From NCBI GenBank assembly GCA_029876055.1, contig CM056876.1, forward strand, positions 620,001 through 684,000: DNA of 64,000 nt, read 5' to 3'. Below the pieces are notes generated by a model. That model saw only the letters and a list, made by a program, of their open reading frames with translations. It was not told where the DNA came from and ran no database searches. Below, piece by piece: positions 32,160-44,374 of the stretch. The DNA is from Madurella fahalii. Taxonomy: Eukaryota > Ascomycota > Sordariomycetes > Sordariales. Each line of letters begins with the position of its first letter. Within the stretch, counting starts at the first letter, position 1. The position numbers and the translations under genes are program-made.

Positions 32160-33151
32160 TTTGTAGGGTAATTATTGCCACCAGGTAGTTCCCCTCGCTT
32201 GAATGATACCCAATTTTACTTCATGCGTGAGCAGGCTGCTACCGAGTATGTACGGTACACATACATGCGCGAACCACGGCATCTATTGCGCCGATCCTGT
32301 CCATTGCGCTTCAAGCAGCCGTCGGCAACTTTACCAACTTTTGTCGGCCGCCAATCTACTCAGCAATATCAAAGTCAAACCCTCAAGCGCAGTACTATGC
32401 CCTAACAAGTCGATTCAACCTCACCACATAACGTTATGTTACTCAGAATCTTAGTTGAACCTCAGATGCAGGAGACGCAAGAGATCCTACAGGCATTAAT
32501 GCAGCGAGGTGAGGGAGCATCGTTGTGCGCCCGCACCTTGCTAGTGTGTGGTCCCGACATCCATACTATGACGGCTGAAAGTAGGAACTGCCCCACCCAG
32601 CACGTATCTGTTCAGTTGGCGAACGAACACAATGGATCAGGGCGCCCTCTGACGGATTACGTCGTCCCCATCGCGCGAAGAACTGGATCGAAGCGACACT
32701 CGCCATCATTAGGGAGTTCTTCTCCAATGGGTGCCGCGGCCATCGCTTAACATAAGTAAGCTATAAGCCCGCGGTGGTACTTATGACCGAACTTGCTGTC
32801 GCGAAAAACATGCATTAAAGGCCTGCTTGTGAAGCGGACGGGTAGTTCGGTTACTGTGCCCCAGGTGGTTGCAAAATCGGGTACTTGTTTTTAGCCCATG
32901 GGTGTGTATATTCGACTTGCGAGAGATAACTATGTACAGGAATAATCGAGATGTGGAAAGGAAAACAAAGACAAAAGTGGAATCATCATCATCCGGCATC
33001 ATCCCGCGGCATCAACAACGGCCGCCGTGTGTTTCTCGCCGCTCATAACCCCACCAGCTCCAGACTTCATCCATTCCATGGACCCCTATCGGCAAGTCGC
33101 AGCCCGACCTCTCTACCCGCCCCTCCAAGTTGAGTGCCAGACTCGACCAAT
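32160..33151. other. Intergenic stretch
   Basis: 3' regions of two convergent genes. Frames up to 104 codons (32436-32750) have no motif. Nothing else seen. Confidence 0.5.
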
Positions 33152-33885
33152 TCAAGAGCGCTCAATCCGCTGGATCAACCACCGGGGCGCCGCAACCGAC
33201 GAATCAATCGTGTACAAGAAGTGGGCGGGCAGGATGAAGAGGTTGCCCCAGCAGACAGCGTCGGAGACGTTGCAGTAGATCTCGGTCTTGTCGGTGGGGA
33301 AGTTGGGGATGCGGCGGCCGTTCTGCAGGTTCTTGGTGTAGCCGAAGAGCACGACGCCCTTGATCTGGTTCTGGATGGCGGACGGCAGCTCGCTGATCGA
33401 GTTGGACATAACGGCCGTGCCCTGCGAGTAGCCGCCCGCGACGATGGCCGCGTTGGGGCACTTGGTGTTGGCCATGGTGAAGAGCCGCTTGGCCTCGTCG
33501 ATGGCCGCCCGCGACGTGCCCGCCGGAAGGAAGTTCTCGGCCAGCCCGGCGCTGTACGGCCCGCCCACGCCCTGCACCCAGAGGGAGGAGCGGTACTCGT
33601 CCTCAAGACCGTCGGCTACGTTGGGGCCGGCGGAGAGACCCTGCGTGTTGGTTGTTGGTTAGCCGTGGGAATTTTGGGGCATGGAGAAAGGGTGGAGCGT
33701 ACCATGTTGCCGGTCTCGGTGGAAGCACGGGCAAAGATAAAGATGACTCGCGGGCAGTTGTTGGAGCTACCGTTCTCGAGGTCGTTGCGAGTCGACGAGA
33801 GCTGGCGAACCTCGACCTCGGCCGGCTGGCTAGTGGGTAGGGCGGCGGTGAGGCCGGCAGCGGCGAGGAGCTGGAGGAACTTCAT
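33152..33885 (-). CDS. Cutinase (secreted serine esterase), two exons
   Basis: Exons 33885-33703 and 33640-33152 make 223 residues, the normal cutinase size. The 62-nt intron has GTACGC, a GCTAAC branch site and GCAG; splicing gives ETGNMGLSAGPNVADGL. A signal peptide (MKFLQLLAAAGLTAALP) begins the protein. The family block RVIFIFARASTETGNMG forms the oxyanion region, the nucleophile is in AGGYSQG, the Asp is in CNVSDAVC and the His in ILPAHFLY. Cys residues lie in the usual disulfide positions (NNCPR, KCPNA, YCN, AVCWG). Such enzymes cut cutin and other polyesters outside the cell. The Gly usual in ARGSTE is Ala here (FARASTE), as in some other fungal cutinases. No linked plant-wall gene is in the window. 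Confidence 0.95.
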
Positions 33886-35850
33886 TGTTGCGATTGGACT
33901 GTGCGTTGATGAATGGCGATGCTGTATCAGCTGTTGAGGAAGCTGGGGCTGGGACTGGGACTGGGGACTTGAGGCTGCGTGGTGAGACAGAGAGAAAACA
34001 TGATCTCGGAGAATACTCGACGACTACTTATACTTGAGAAGTTGAGATCCGATCCGAGAAGAAACTCGGCTCTTCGCATCATGAAGCCATCTCCACCAGT
34101 GCCGAGTTCCCCATGGGGTAGCAAGGCCCCTGTGTGACCTTGAGCCGCATTACCCCTAGAGCTCAAATGCCGCGGCCGCCGCAAGCATTCCCCGTTTGGG
34201 TTTGGCTCTCCACACGACATCGGGTGACTTACTCAAAGCGGTCGGCGACGCGAATTTGCAGCGCCGGCCCCTGTCTGATCGATGAACCGGTGGAGTGGAG
34301 GTACGCTAATTAGAGCCGCTGCCATCAGCGGTACCAGTCCCAAGATCATCATCTCGGTAGGTGCATCGTGGCGCTCTAGGGAATCCTGGTCCGAGAAAGA
34401 CCGATACCACGTAGGGTATCTCAGAAACCCGTATCTCGACCTCCCCCGGTTTTCTTGGAGGTGCAGCTTCTGCGGGGTTAGGCTCTTGGAAATGGCGGTT
34501 TCAGAAAACTATCCAATGTTCTTGAGCCGCCAAGCCTCGGGGTGCCGAGGCTCGTTTTGAGGGGGACGACTGTTCTCACGCAAAAAAGCCATTGTCATCG
34601 ACCGAGAGCGCTGAGTAGCTCGAAATTGGGGTTTCTTGCGAGTGCAACCGCCGAATGCCGTTGAACCTGTTGAGGGAAGCTAGTAGACTGAATAAATTAA
34701 CTCCACCGACACGTTGGCATCGAAGTCGATGTACGTAACAACGACGTCCCGAGGACCGAGGATTATGCTAACAAGTTGTGTTCTCGAGGGGGGCGTTGGT
34801 GGCATTGCCGAAAACGTTGGCCGAATTGGAGAGCATACCTCCCCTTTGCGTGACGGAAATTGAAAACATCGACCAGAAGATAGCAAGTGTGCTAGCAATA
34901 GCGTACAGAGCTGTCATTCCTACCGATAATTGTCACCCATCGGAGACGGCAACGGCGCGATGTCCACGTCAGAGCCGTCTAAGACCCGCCGCGTAACTTC
35001 GGTTTCAACTCCTCTTCTCCATTTCGAAATCCTTGCGGTAGGCGCCCAATTCCGCAACTCTGCCATGCATGTAGTTATTGTATTTATTGCTTTGGCAGTC
35101 TGAATCTCTTCAAAAACGTCTTAGTATAGTCTTAGTAACCGAGGACATATCCCGCCGCCGCCCAGTCGATGCTACCCGGCCATCTAGCTTTTGCTACCGT
35201 CAAACTAGGTGTACGGATGAAGAAGGATGTTGGAAGGTTGAGGTCGGCATAGGTGAAGACGATAGCGAGGCTACAACGGCGGGGTTGATCGAGAAGAGCA
35301 TATCTTGGGAAAATGCTTCCTCATCCGCAACGGCAGAAAGACTGTCCGATATGAATTCCCGGGTTCTCTAAAAAAGGAACAGAGAGCAAACCGGTATAGT
35401 AACGATGATACTACACAGAATCGAGGGCATGGGATATATGATAGGCCCTTGAAGGTTGTGTTTAGCAATATTCTCTGTCCGGCTTATGTAAACATGTTTT
35501 TACCCGCTTCACGTTTGCTTTCCTAGGAATTGGCTTGTTTGACATATTTGGTTGTGCACGCGTCTTGGCAGCAGCGTAGGATGTGGCTGAGCAGTTAATG
35601 CAACATCTATGTCCCCCTGGGAATTGAGGTTCGCGTCGGGAGCCGGGTCATGGGGCTTCACGACCCGCCGCCAAGAGTCAACCATTTCGTCTTCCCCCCG
35701 TCCCCCATCCCCCCGGATAATCACCTAACAAACCTACCAGCAACCGCCCAAACATAGGTTGATCACCTCCGACAAAGCAACAATTTGTGCAACACAGGCG
35801 GCCAAAGCAACCTTATCCATCGCATCGCAGCCCATCTCAACCCTTCCAAA
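33886..35850. other. Intergenic stretch
   Basis: About 2 kb with no supported gene. The promoter of the cutinase is at its left end. Frames up to 97 codons (33927-34220 minus, 35078-35371 plus) show no family motif. The last 100 bases before 35851 form the leader of the alpha/beta hydrolase. Confidence 0.5.
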
Positions 35851-36797
35851 ATGGCCTCCCCAGCCACACCCCCACCGCAAAACCCAGATCCCAGTCATGA
35901 CCCCAACCCAGAACAACAAGGCCAAGAGCAAGGCCAAGAGCAAGACCTCTTCCACATCTCCCTCAATCCCTCCCGCCCCACGACCATAATATTCCTCCAT
36001 GGCCTGCTCTCGTCGCACCTCGAATACGCCCTCGTCGCCCCGCACCTTTCCGACTACCACCTCCTCCTGGTCGACCTGCCAGGGCACAGCAAGTCGGCGT
36101 CGGCGGCGTCGCTCGCGGACCCGGCGGCGCGGCTCACCGTGCCGGCCATGGCCGACGCCGTCGCCGCGCTCGTGCGCCGCCGCGCCGGCTCGGGCGGCCG
36201 CGCCCACGTCGTCGGCCTGTCCATGGGCGGCTTCGTCGCCCTCGACCTGGCCCGGCGGTATCCGGAGCTGTGCCTGAGCGTGTTCGCCACGGGCGCGGCG
36301 CCGTTCGCGGGCCTGTCCAAGTTCCTCGCCGAGCGGCCGTGGCTGGTGTACGGGGCGCTGGGTCTCATGCTGGACTGGATGCCGGACGCATGGTACTGGT
36401 GGGCGGTGCGGAAAGGGTGGGGGGTGGACAGGCGGTTTGAGGAGCTCAAGGCGGAGATGAGCCGGAATCGGCGGTGGGTGGTCATCAAGACGGTGTATGC
36501 CAGCATTCTGGAGTGTCTTGGGTGGGAGGAGGTGAGGCGGATCGATAGCGTGAGGGTGCTCTGTGTCGCGGGGGGAAGCAGGATGATGTGGATTCTACGC
36601 GGAAAGTTGGGGAGGTGTGGAAGAAGGAAGGGATTACTGAGAGGCTGGGGAGTAGGGCCGTGATGGTGAAGGAGGCGGTGCATGCTTGGGATTTGCAGTT
36701 CCCCGAATTGTTTGCTGAGGGTGTCAAGGCGTGGGTCGAAGGGAGGGAGTTGCCTGAGGAGTTTGAGAGTCTGAGTGTGGTTGGGGATGTGTGTTAA
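35851..36797 (+). pseudogene. Alpha/beta hydrolase with a single-base frameshift
   Basis: ATG at 35851 has good context (AAAATGGCC). The protein shows the oxyanion HG motif (TTIIFLHGLLSSHLEY), then LLLVDLPGHSKS, and the nucleophile elbow HVVGLSMGGFVALDLARRYP. After VRVLCVAGG near 36570 the frame shifts by one base at a run of six G (36571-36576); in the next frame the protein goes on with DDVDSTRKVGEVWKKEG and ends with VKEAVHAWDLQFPELFAEGVKAW, which supplies the catalytic His. Seven G would restore one frame of about 315 residues. Either this copy is a recent pseudogene, or the assembly lost a base in the homopolymer. Substrate unknown; a lid-like Trp/Tyr-rich part (WMPDAWYWWAVRKGWG) suggests a hydrophobic substrate. 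Confidence 0.75.
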
Positions 36798-38039
36798 ATG
36801 CGAGTTTCAGACGAGCATAGACCAGCCCTGGGGAGCGAGCACTCAGGCTGCCAGACTACTTTGTATATGTATGCTTCCATGACCATCTCCACTAACCACC
36901 AATGTCCCCAATTAATAAACGTACTCTGCTCAAGCATTGAGTAGAGTGCCCCGCGGCTGTATCACAAACTATATATCCTGGTCAAGTTTCACACGCAGCT
37001 TACCATTGGTACTTGAACAATACTCTTCCGGCCTTACAAAGAAAGCTCATAACGGAAGAATCACGTTCGTATTCTAATACAGGATCCCATCACCTCACTC
37101 ACGTCAGCGCCTGAGGGACCATGTGGAGTGGACATTGTCTTGGATGTCGGTGAAGATGGCTGTTATTTTGGGTGAGCGGTCGGCAACGGGGTAGTACTGG
37201 ACCTAATTGATAAGCCATTTGTCTGTTCGACGTGACTGCGTTCGGTAGGGATGGTGTAATTATTCGAGGTCGGTAATTTGGAATATATCCAGCTTTCCTG
37301 ATATCTTATATCTGGTAGAACACATTCTTTTCATTAGGGAAATGCTAAGCTAGTCCGAAAAGTAGTCGATCGTCTGCTGGGACAGTAGCCGGTAAAAAAG
37401 AACTTTGGGCCTAGGAGAAGAATGTACCACAATACTACGGTTTCTGGACTCCATGTTAACGTAGTCTGTCGTAGCTAACACACTATGGGTTTGTAGTAAA
37501 GACCCTTAAGCTTGAGACATGTCAATCAGGCGTGACATCTTTTGACATGAACAGCGGTATTGGAACACTGAAGCTTCTCCGTCGGCTGCTACCAACATCT
37601 TGTTCTTTGCCCAGAACACCTAAAGTAATATTTGTCATTCCCTCACAATCGTGTCAACCGGGCTCGCATTAGGAACAGAAATGGCATTGCCAATTGGTAT
37701 ATAACTCACTCCACAAATGCGAACCCGGACAAAGAAGCGCGGGGGCTCTCTGAGTTTGTTAGCTAGAAATGCTAGTAGTTCGCTTGCAAGGTTTATTTCC
37801 GCTTCGGGTAATCGGGAGGGAGGCTAGGGTGCTATACGCATCCCACTCCGAGCGGGCGAATGAGCATCCTCACTATTGCCGGGTCCGACACGAATCCTCC
37901 CAGGCCAGCAGTCCGGCCCATCCGGGGTGGCGGTACTAACTACTACATAACTGCTCTCTGCCTTCCTGGCATCCGCTTTCACTCGAAACACTCGCAACTT
38001 CAGTCTCAACCTTGCATAATTTCCATCTCGGAATCCACA
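36798..38039. other. Intergenic stretch
   Basis: No supported gene. The methyltransferase frame is open upstream of its ATG to 37860, but that part has no conserved sequence and is probably leader. Confidence 0.5.
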
Positions 38040-38897
38040 ATGGCAACCGCCCCAAGCACCGTCGCCGGCAACACCGACATGATCGGCATCCCCTCAGCGA
38101 AATTCTTCTCCTCTCTGGCAGCGACCTACGCCAAACAAACCGGCAACAGCACGCGCGATATATTCGTCTCCTCTCTCGACGCCATCACCTCTCTCCACCC
38201 CATCACACCATCTTCCCGCATCCACGACAACGCTGCGGGGCCGGGGACGGCGGCGTCAGTCCTGGCGTCGACGTTCCCGGCCGCCTCGCTCCCGGAGATT
38301 GTCATAACCGACAGCGTACCGGCCATGGTCTCGGCGGCGCGCGACGCCTTCGCCTCCCTGTCCCCCGCCGTCACGGCCCAGGAGATGGACAGCCACGCGC
38401 TCGCCTTCCCCGACGCCCACTTCACCCACAGCCTCCTCAACTTCAGCGTCTTCGCCATGGCCGATCCGCCGCGGTGCCTGCGCGAGATGCACCGCACCCT
38501 CCGCCCCGGCGGCGTGGCGGCCGTGCTGACCTGGCGGCGCTTCGCCGCCGGCGCCCTCGTCCGTGCCGCGCAGGCGATGGTGAGGCCGGACCTGCCGCCT
38601 ATGCATATCCCGCACGAGGAGATGATGGCCGAGGGGGTGCTGTCGAAGTTGGTGGTGGAGGCCGGGTTTGCGGAGGAAGGGGTCCAGGTGCTCGAGAAGA
38701 GGGTCGTGGTGAAGGGGGAGGATCTGGAAGGGCTGAGGGGGTTTCTGGTGGGAGAGAACATGCTGCTGGCAAGGAAGGGATGGACTGAGGAGGAGGAGAG
38801 GAGGTGGCCTGAGGTGGTGGAGAAGGTTGTGAGGGATGAGGTCGAGGCTGAGGGAGGAGTGTTGTTCGAGGCATGGGTGGTTCTGGCGAGGAAGTGA
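38040..38897 (+). CDS. SAM-dependent methyltransferase (class I)
   Basis: Intronless, 285 residues from the ATG in CACAATGGC. Class I Rossmann motifs are recognisable: motif I region SSRIHDNAAGPGTAASVLA near residue 60, an acidic end of strand 2 in EIVITDSVPAMVSAAR, a DSHALAFPDAHFTHSLLNFSVF stretch (the motif around the SAM adenine and strand 4), then REMHRTLRPGGVAAVLTW, the classic Methyltransf_11/25 post-motif. This type methylates small molecules in many fungal pathways; the acceptor cannot be inferred. The usual GxGxG is read here as NAAGPGT, common in fungal members. A long frame on the opposite strand (38126-39163) is a shadow caused by GC-rich codons. No neighbouring biosynthetic gene supports a pathway. 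Confidence 0.82.
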   Translation: MATAPSTVAGNTDMIGIPSAKFFSSLAATYAKQTGNSTRDIFVSSLDAITSLHPITPSSRIHDNAAGPGTAASVLASTFPAASLPEIVITDSVPAMVSAARDAFASLSPAVTAQEMDSHALAFPDAHFTHSLLNFSVFAMADPPRCLREMHRTLRPGGVAAVLTWRRFAAGALVRAAQAMVRPDLPPMHIPHEEMMAEGVLSKLVVEAGFAEEGVQVLEKRVVVKGEDLEGLRGFLVGENMLLARKGWTEEEERRWPEVVEKVVRDEVEAEGGVLFEAWVVLARK

Positions 38898-40204
38898 ATC
38901 GCGTTAGTGCGCAGGATGGAGCTACAGGCAAAGCTACACTTCATTATGGGGGCTTCGCTTACGCTGTTTCCCGGGACGGAACTCCGCGGGCTGCCTGGTG
39001 CTGTATAATTACGTACACTGCGAGTAAGCAGCCAGGAATCGGTCGATGTAGTTGAGTCAATCGAGCCAAACATGAAAAGATATATTGGAAATCCCTCCAA
39101 GCCACTATCTGATACCTGGAGGATTCCATTGGCTTCCACTTGGACCAGATGACTTCTTGTCATTCCTAACCAATGTGAATTGGCCCATTGATCAAGAACA
39201 CAGGACCAGACCTTGGATACAACTAGATCCGAATTAGCTTGACTACCGCCCGGCCAGACCGAGAGTTTGGCACATGGCCGCGTTTCAGAAGGCTTTACAG
39301 ATAGAAGAGGTAGGCAATTTCCAGGTGAGCTCGATCCAACCGCCTGAATTATTCCCGCTGGAATGGAGCGGGATCAAGAGTCCATCAGACGACTCCCATG
39401 GCTCACTTGCGCAGTCTCGACCTTCGGGCCTTGGTCGGTTATGGCCATATTCTTTCGCTCGGGCATTGTCCTCGACGATCCGCTTAACCACGTGTACGCC
39501 AGCGACCTCCCTCAGCGGCTTGGCAACAGCATGCTCTAATTATACTCTTCGCGTAGGTAACTCCAGCTGCAGGTGTTTCCGGATGGTGAAGATCATCGGA
39601 AGAGGGAACTGCCGTCCGGGCCAAAGAGAGGGGTCGCTGTTCTGCTTAAGGTACGGATCTCCTGGAGCCTAATGACCGCTTTCTCGACTGACGCCTTCGC
39701 CGCAAAGTTATGTGCCTCTTGAATGTTGAAGATGCCTATCAATCAGGATCCCGTATCCCCAACCTGGGCAGTACATCGCATCGATGCCCATGACATCCAC
39801 CTTGCGACAATAATTGGGAGAGAGCCTAGCCATTCTCGAGGACGGCTAGGCCAGCTTCTTGGGACCGTCGATATAAGTATTTCTACTGCTGGAACGAGAT
39901 CCCATATCTCATTTTTGCCCCGGGTATTGGATAGGATGAGGTACGTGCCGGCTTTTAGATCCAGCCGAATAACGAAGATTAGAGCCGGCAACTAATGCGG
40001 TGCAAAAGTTTTGGCATCTTAGAGGCATGACGGCCAAGCTTTTCCGACTTTAGGGCGGTTGATCGGAGGCTGAGATTATCTCTCACTGCCGCGTGATCAT
40101 TAGCACCGTATATGTTGGGATTGGCTGCGAGTTATGGGAGGCAAGGCCCAAATTTAGTCTTGATGCCGTGGCGCTGTAAGGAGTATGCATCGGAATGGTG
40201 CCTG
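38898..40204. other. Intergenic stretch with decayed frames
   Basis: Frames of 60-132 codons on both strands (for example 39274-39672 plus) show no complete motif. The stretch near 39274 (KALQIEEVGNFQV) is faintly like the start of medium-chain dehydrogenases, too weak to call. Nothing else seen. Confidence 0.4.
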
Positions 40205-42094
40205 TCATCCCTCCCCCGTCAGTGTCGCATCTTGTTCAAGCTTTGCCACGACCGCACCATAGAATTTCTGGCAGTAGTCGTCATTCTCCAGCCCTGCGAC
40301 TCCGAGGACGCTGTCAAGACACCACTTGACAACTGTCTCGTAGTGTAGCCCACCATTTTCGAGAACCTCGCTGCTGAGCCGTTTGCCGGCTTCGTACTTG
40401 GAGAGAACAGTGCTCATGTCCATGTTATCGGTCATATCTAGCGCGTCAACCACCCTCCCGATGATTACCTGAATCAGGAGTGCCGCGAGGGAGAGGGCGG
40501 TCAGGTTCACCGGCCTTGGCATGTCTTGACTCCCAATGTTTTCGCGCTGTGATGTTGTTGTCGGGTGGAGTGACTTTATAACAAATGGTTGATATACGGA
40601 CTCCTTGCTCGGGCCAGGAAACGTAATGGTATCTTCGTATAAGAAGAGCACGTCGTCCAAGGTAACAACTCTCGAAAGCCATGGCGTGCTGAAGAGGTGG
40701 AGCATGTTGGCAGAGAGGGCCAAGGCGACCCTGAGTTTCTGCTGGTAGTCAAACGGTGGTAAATTTGTGTTCTTATCGCTAAGCAAGGTACGGAGCGTGA
40801 CTGCGGTGCGAGACTCGTATTGGCCTTGTGATGGGCGGAGTTCAAACCTGCGCTCGGCGTCCGCAATGTAACCATATCGGTCCAATGCAGGCGCCTTGCC
40901 GCTGCTGAATACGATCTGGCAGAGGCTTGAGATATTTGTTGAAATCTGCGCCTCTAGAGGGGCTTGGGACGAGATCGTCAGGCTTTCGGTCATCTCGACG
41001 AGAGTCTGTGTAGACGAAATAGACGTGAATGTTTGCGACGTAGAGCTAGTACTTTGCGAACTTTGTGTCCTCGTCAGCTTTGAACCCAGGGACTTGGCCC
41101 AGGTGATGCGGCGCAGTGACTTTCGGGATGCCGATGTAGTGACGGGGCATGACGGGTGCGAAGTTGTGGACGTCGACTCGGGCTTGGCTTCGTCCAGATC
41201 TGCAGGTCTGGCGTGGATGCTCTGCCAACGGATGGCTCGGGGCTGAGCACTCGGGTCGTGTACCACGGTAGGGTTGTTGTGGGCGCTTAGGACCATGTGG
41301 AAATTAAAGCTCCTCGCGACCTCATCGTCAGAGTCCGTCGGAATAAGGATAATATCTCTGTGCTCGAGCTCGAGGCATACACCGTGTGACCCTATGCAGG
41401 AACAAGGGGCCAGGCTACCCAGGAGGGCATTGAAGATGCTTCGCGCCAATTCTCGGGTGAGCCGGATAAGCCGGGTCTGGGATCGATGTCTTCTTGTAGG
41501 TTCGAGACTGCAATTCTGTCCTGCTAAGTCGTGAAGAACCGAATTGGCGGTCTTAATCCTAGTCAACAATTTGTCGTAATCCTTTGCCCTGAGCGTAAAA
41601 GATGTGCCACGCTTCAACTCCCGACTGATAGTAAGCCGGTCGGTAAGTTTTGTCTAAGTACCACGACAACAATGTTAGGTTTCTCAACTACGGCTCCCAT
41701 CGGATAGAAGGTGCGAACACACGCTGCCGTCGGCTTCTAACCCTAATTTCGCTCTTAGTTCCTCAGCGGCCTCTTGCATCTCGACGACTTGCTCCTCAAA
41801 CTTCCCAAACGTCGTCCAGAGTCGCAGCCGAAGGCGATCGTTATACGGCTTCCAACCGGGCCCAAACGGCGTCCGGACCAACTTATCGATGACGGATGGC
41901 GGGGCGACCCCGTCGAGAAGGATCTCGCACGTTGTCTGGAGCCTGAGCTGCTCTGTCTCGAGGTCCCGGACCAGCGCCCGCAGATTGCGCTGGGCGTGCT
42001 TCATGGACGAGAGAACGCTCATGTAGCCCTCGAGAGCCCTCACTGCGAGGGGCAGGATCCCAAGCACCACGCCAGCCACTTCAAGGCCTGACAT
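40205..42094 (-). CDS. DUF7580-type fungal protein, two exons
   Basis: Exons 42094-41723 and 41653-40205 give 606 residues. The 69-nt intron has a weak GTGTGT donor, a CCTAAC branch site and CTTAG; the join stays in phase 0. The N-terminus MSGLEVAGVVLGILPLAVRAL is the hydrophobic opening shared by many fungal HeLo-like/NLR-accessory proteins, followed by a helical region (HAQRNLRALVRDLETEQLRLQ). The C-terminal half has the DUF7580 pattern: QQKLRVALALSANMLHLFSTPWLSRVVTLDDVLFLYED, resembling the C-lobe of a degenerate kinase, then LTALSLAALLIQVIIGRVV and VVKWCLDSV. A Ser/Thr-rich linker (about residues 265-340) separates them. Function is unknown; a link to non-self recognition is inferred only from the N-terminal type. 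It shares a 280-bp promoter gap with the divergent C2H2 gene. Confidence 0.82.
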
Positions 42095-42374
42095 AGCGAT
42101 TCGGTGGTGATTAGGTAAGTTGGGTGCTTTAGATGCTCTGAGAAGAAAGATGGTAGTGAGGGGCTAAACCATGTCCATGTCCACGAAGTCCCATAGGGTG
42201 CGTTAAAATTGACCCCGCTTCTCGTGGTTGGTTAGGGTTCCACGGGCCGTTCCTTATGCTGCGCCGCCGTCAGACAGCGGGTCGGTTCATCCTTGTCGAA
42301 CTGTTCGATTTCTTCGCCTCACCCACGACCCCGTTCTTTCAGAGTATTGACTGCTCAAGGTTCAGTCACCAACC
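42095..42374. promoter_or_regulatory. Shared divergent promoter region
   Basis: Only 280 bp separate the start codons of the DUF7580 gene (minus) and the C2H2 gene (plus). No other gene fits. Joint control is possible but I recognise no binding site. Confidence 0.5.
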
Positions 42375-44374
42375 ATGACAGGCCTCGAGCGCCCCGAACT
42401 TCAATCACAGATCTCTGCGCTAGTTGCCAGGGGCTTGTCGTCGTTGAAGACACTTCACGCAGCCCTTGGTGACAGTCCGGCGCAAAGCTCAGCAGCCTCG
42501 TCTCATCTTGCGCGTCTGAAGCTGTGGGCTGGGAATCTGGGGGCGCACCGTCCGTCTAGATCTCGCTCTTTGGAATACAGGCTTCGCGATGCATCATCAA
42601 TTCGCAATCACATCATCTCCCTCCTCACAGATCTATGCGAGTCGGTTGACGAAGGTTTGGCACATCCAGCCAGTCCCCAGAATTTAACTCGGCACGGAAT
42701 GCTAATCCACCAAACCAGGGCTGTCTATGGCGAAGGGAGACGCTGTAGCTTCAGATGAAGAGCTGCATGACGCAACAGACGCTGAACTCAAAGCATATTT
42801 CCAGGATGACGGTGACGAAAATGATTCCGACGTTGGCCAGATCCTGAACGACATTCGCCATACAATCGACTGTCTTCTTAGACTGTCAATCACAATCCGG
42901 AACCCCGCGCCTCACGACAGGTTCAGGTCTAGAGCAGCATCAGATGTCGTTGAGCTCTTTGAACAGTGGGATATCAAGCACGTTAGAGAGAAGTTTCCCA
43001 CCATCGACGTCAAGATTGCTGAGAGATTGGGAAGGGCCACAGCACGGCGGCGCCAGTACTTCAAATACAGGGAGGAACATTGCGCCAGACTTGCCGAGGG
43101 GTTGGATGCTGACCACGAACACACCGACGGTGAGCAGGAAGAAGGTAGCGAACAGGACAGGCGTAGTGAAAGAGAAAAGGCAACGACGGTCGCATCTTCT
43201 ATCCCTATTCACCTTAAAGACTCCTTCAGCGAATTTGCAGAACTGGCGGATGACAACAAATCTGAAGTATCCGGAACGTCATTCGCGCCATCTGGCGGAG
43301 ACGCAACTCATTTGCGAGTGCCTCGTGTGCCGAAAGAACATACCGATGGGCCGTTCAAGTGCCCATTTTGCTGCATGATTATCTCCGTCAACACTAGAAG
43401 GGAATGGAAGTATGCACCCTCCCTTTCGACAGTGTCTGTGTTACCAACAGATAGGCTAACCACCGCCAAATTCTTCAGAAAACATGTGTTTAGGGACTTG
43501 CAGCCCTATGTCTGCCTCTCCAGCACATGTCCAACGCCGGAGCAACAGTACTCGCGACGCAACGACTGGATGAATCACATGAGGCAAGAACACTGGCGGT
43601 TCTGGAGCTGTCCTTACGGGTGTCAACAGACATATTCGACGGCCCAAGAATTCCAACAACATGTTGAAAAGTCACATCGGAGTCAGGCGGCAGCCCGGAA
43701 CCTCGATGCGTTACAGGTGCTAAGCGGCCATCCGGATCCAAAGAGAGCACGGGGAAAGTGTCCCTTATGCTTGGACTTTCACATCAGGTCCGATCGACAG
43801 TATAGCTCGCATGTTGCTGATCATCTGGAGTCGCTTGCGCTCTTTGCTCTACCGCACACGGACGAGGATAACAGCGGGCATGACAGCGAGAGCAGCGAAG
43901 TCGACGGGATTCCAAATGTTGCCGATCATCTGGAATCGCCTGCTCTACCACATACGGACACAAATGAGGGGAGCAGCGGGCATGACAGCGAGGGCAGTGA
44001 TGTCGACGGGACACCAAACGTCGTGCAGGAGAATGCTAGCGATGTACAGAAGGATGTTAAAGACCTACAGGATGCCAACGGCGAACGTCTGCAAAGAGTG
44101 CACAAAATTATTCGGACTCTCATGATGCAGGTAGGCTAATGTTATCCAGAAACCGGTCCCGTTATCTCCAACGACATATACAACTAACGCACTGAAGCCC
44201 CTAGTTGACGGTGCAACGAATTCTGCGACCGAGGAAGCACAGCGCACCGACCCAACCTCCTTTGGGATAGACGAGATCCAATCAAATACGTACAGCGATC
44301 GAGAGTCTAACCGGGCGAGAAGCGTTAGATCGAACTCTGAACCTGAGACTCCCACTTCAGATTCCGCCCAATAG
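42375..44374 (+). CDS. Fungal C2H2 zinc-finger protein, three exons, premature stop
   Basis: Exons 42375-42654, 42719-44130 and 44198-44374 give 622 residues. Intron 1 (64 nt: GTTTGG, GCTAATC, CCAG) is phase 1 and makes CESVDEGLSMAKG; intron 2 (67 nt: GTAGGC, CTAAC, GAAG) is phase 0. The N-terminal half is helical with a coiled-coil-like region and the pattern RHTIDCLLRLSITIRNPAPHDRF, typical of a large fungal family. The middle has zinc-binding pairs FKCPFCCMII, YVCLSSTCPTPEQQY and CPYGCQQTYSTAQEFQQHVEKSH, and KCPLCLDFHIRSDRQYSSHVADHLESLALFALP. A short acidic repeat follows (LPHTDEDNSGHDSESSEVDGIPN, repeated twice more, in altered form). A TAG at 44372 ends the frame, yet the next 59 codons stay open and code two more fingers (see 44375-44554). 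Role: probably nucleic-acid or protein binding; unknown. Confidence 0.78.

Noticed and set aside
38126..39163. 345-codon frame on the minus strand
   Set aside because: It is antisense to the methyltransferase, has no motif and comes from GC-rich codons.
39274..39500. Possible start of a medium-chain dehydrogenase
   Set aside because: Only about 15 residues look similar and nothing follows in any frame.
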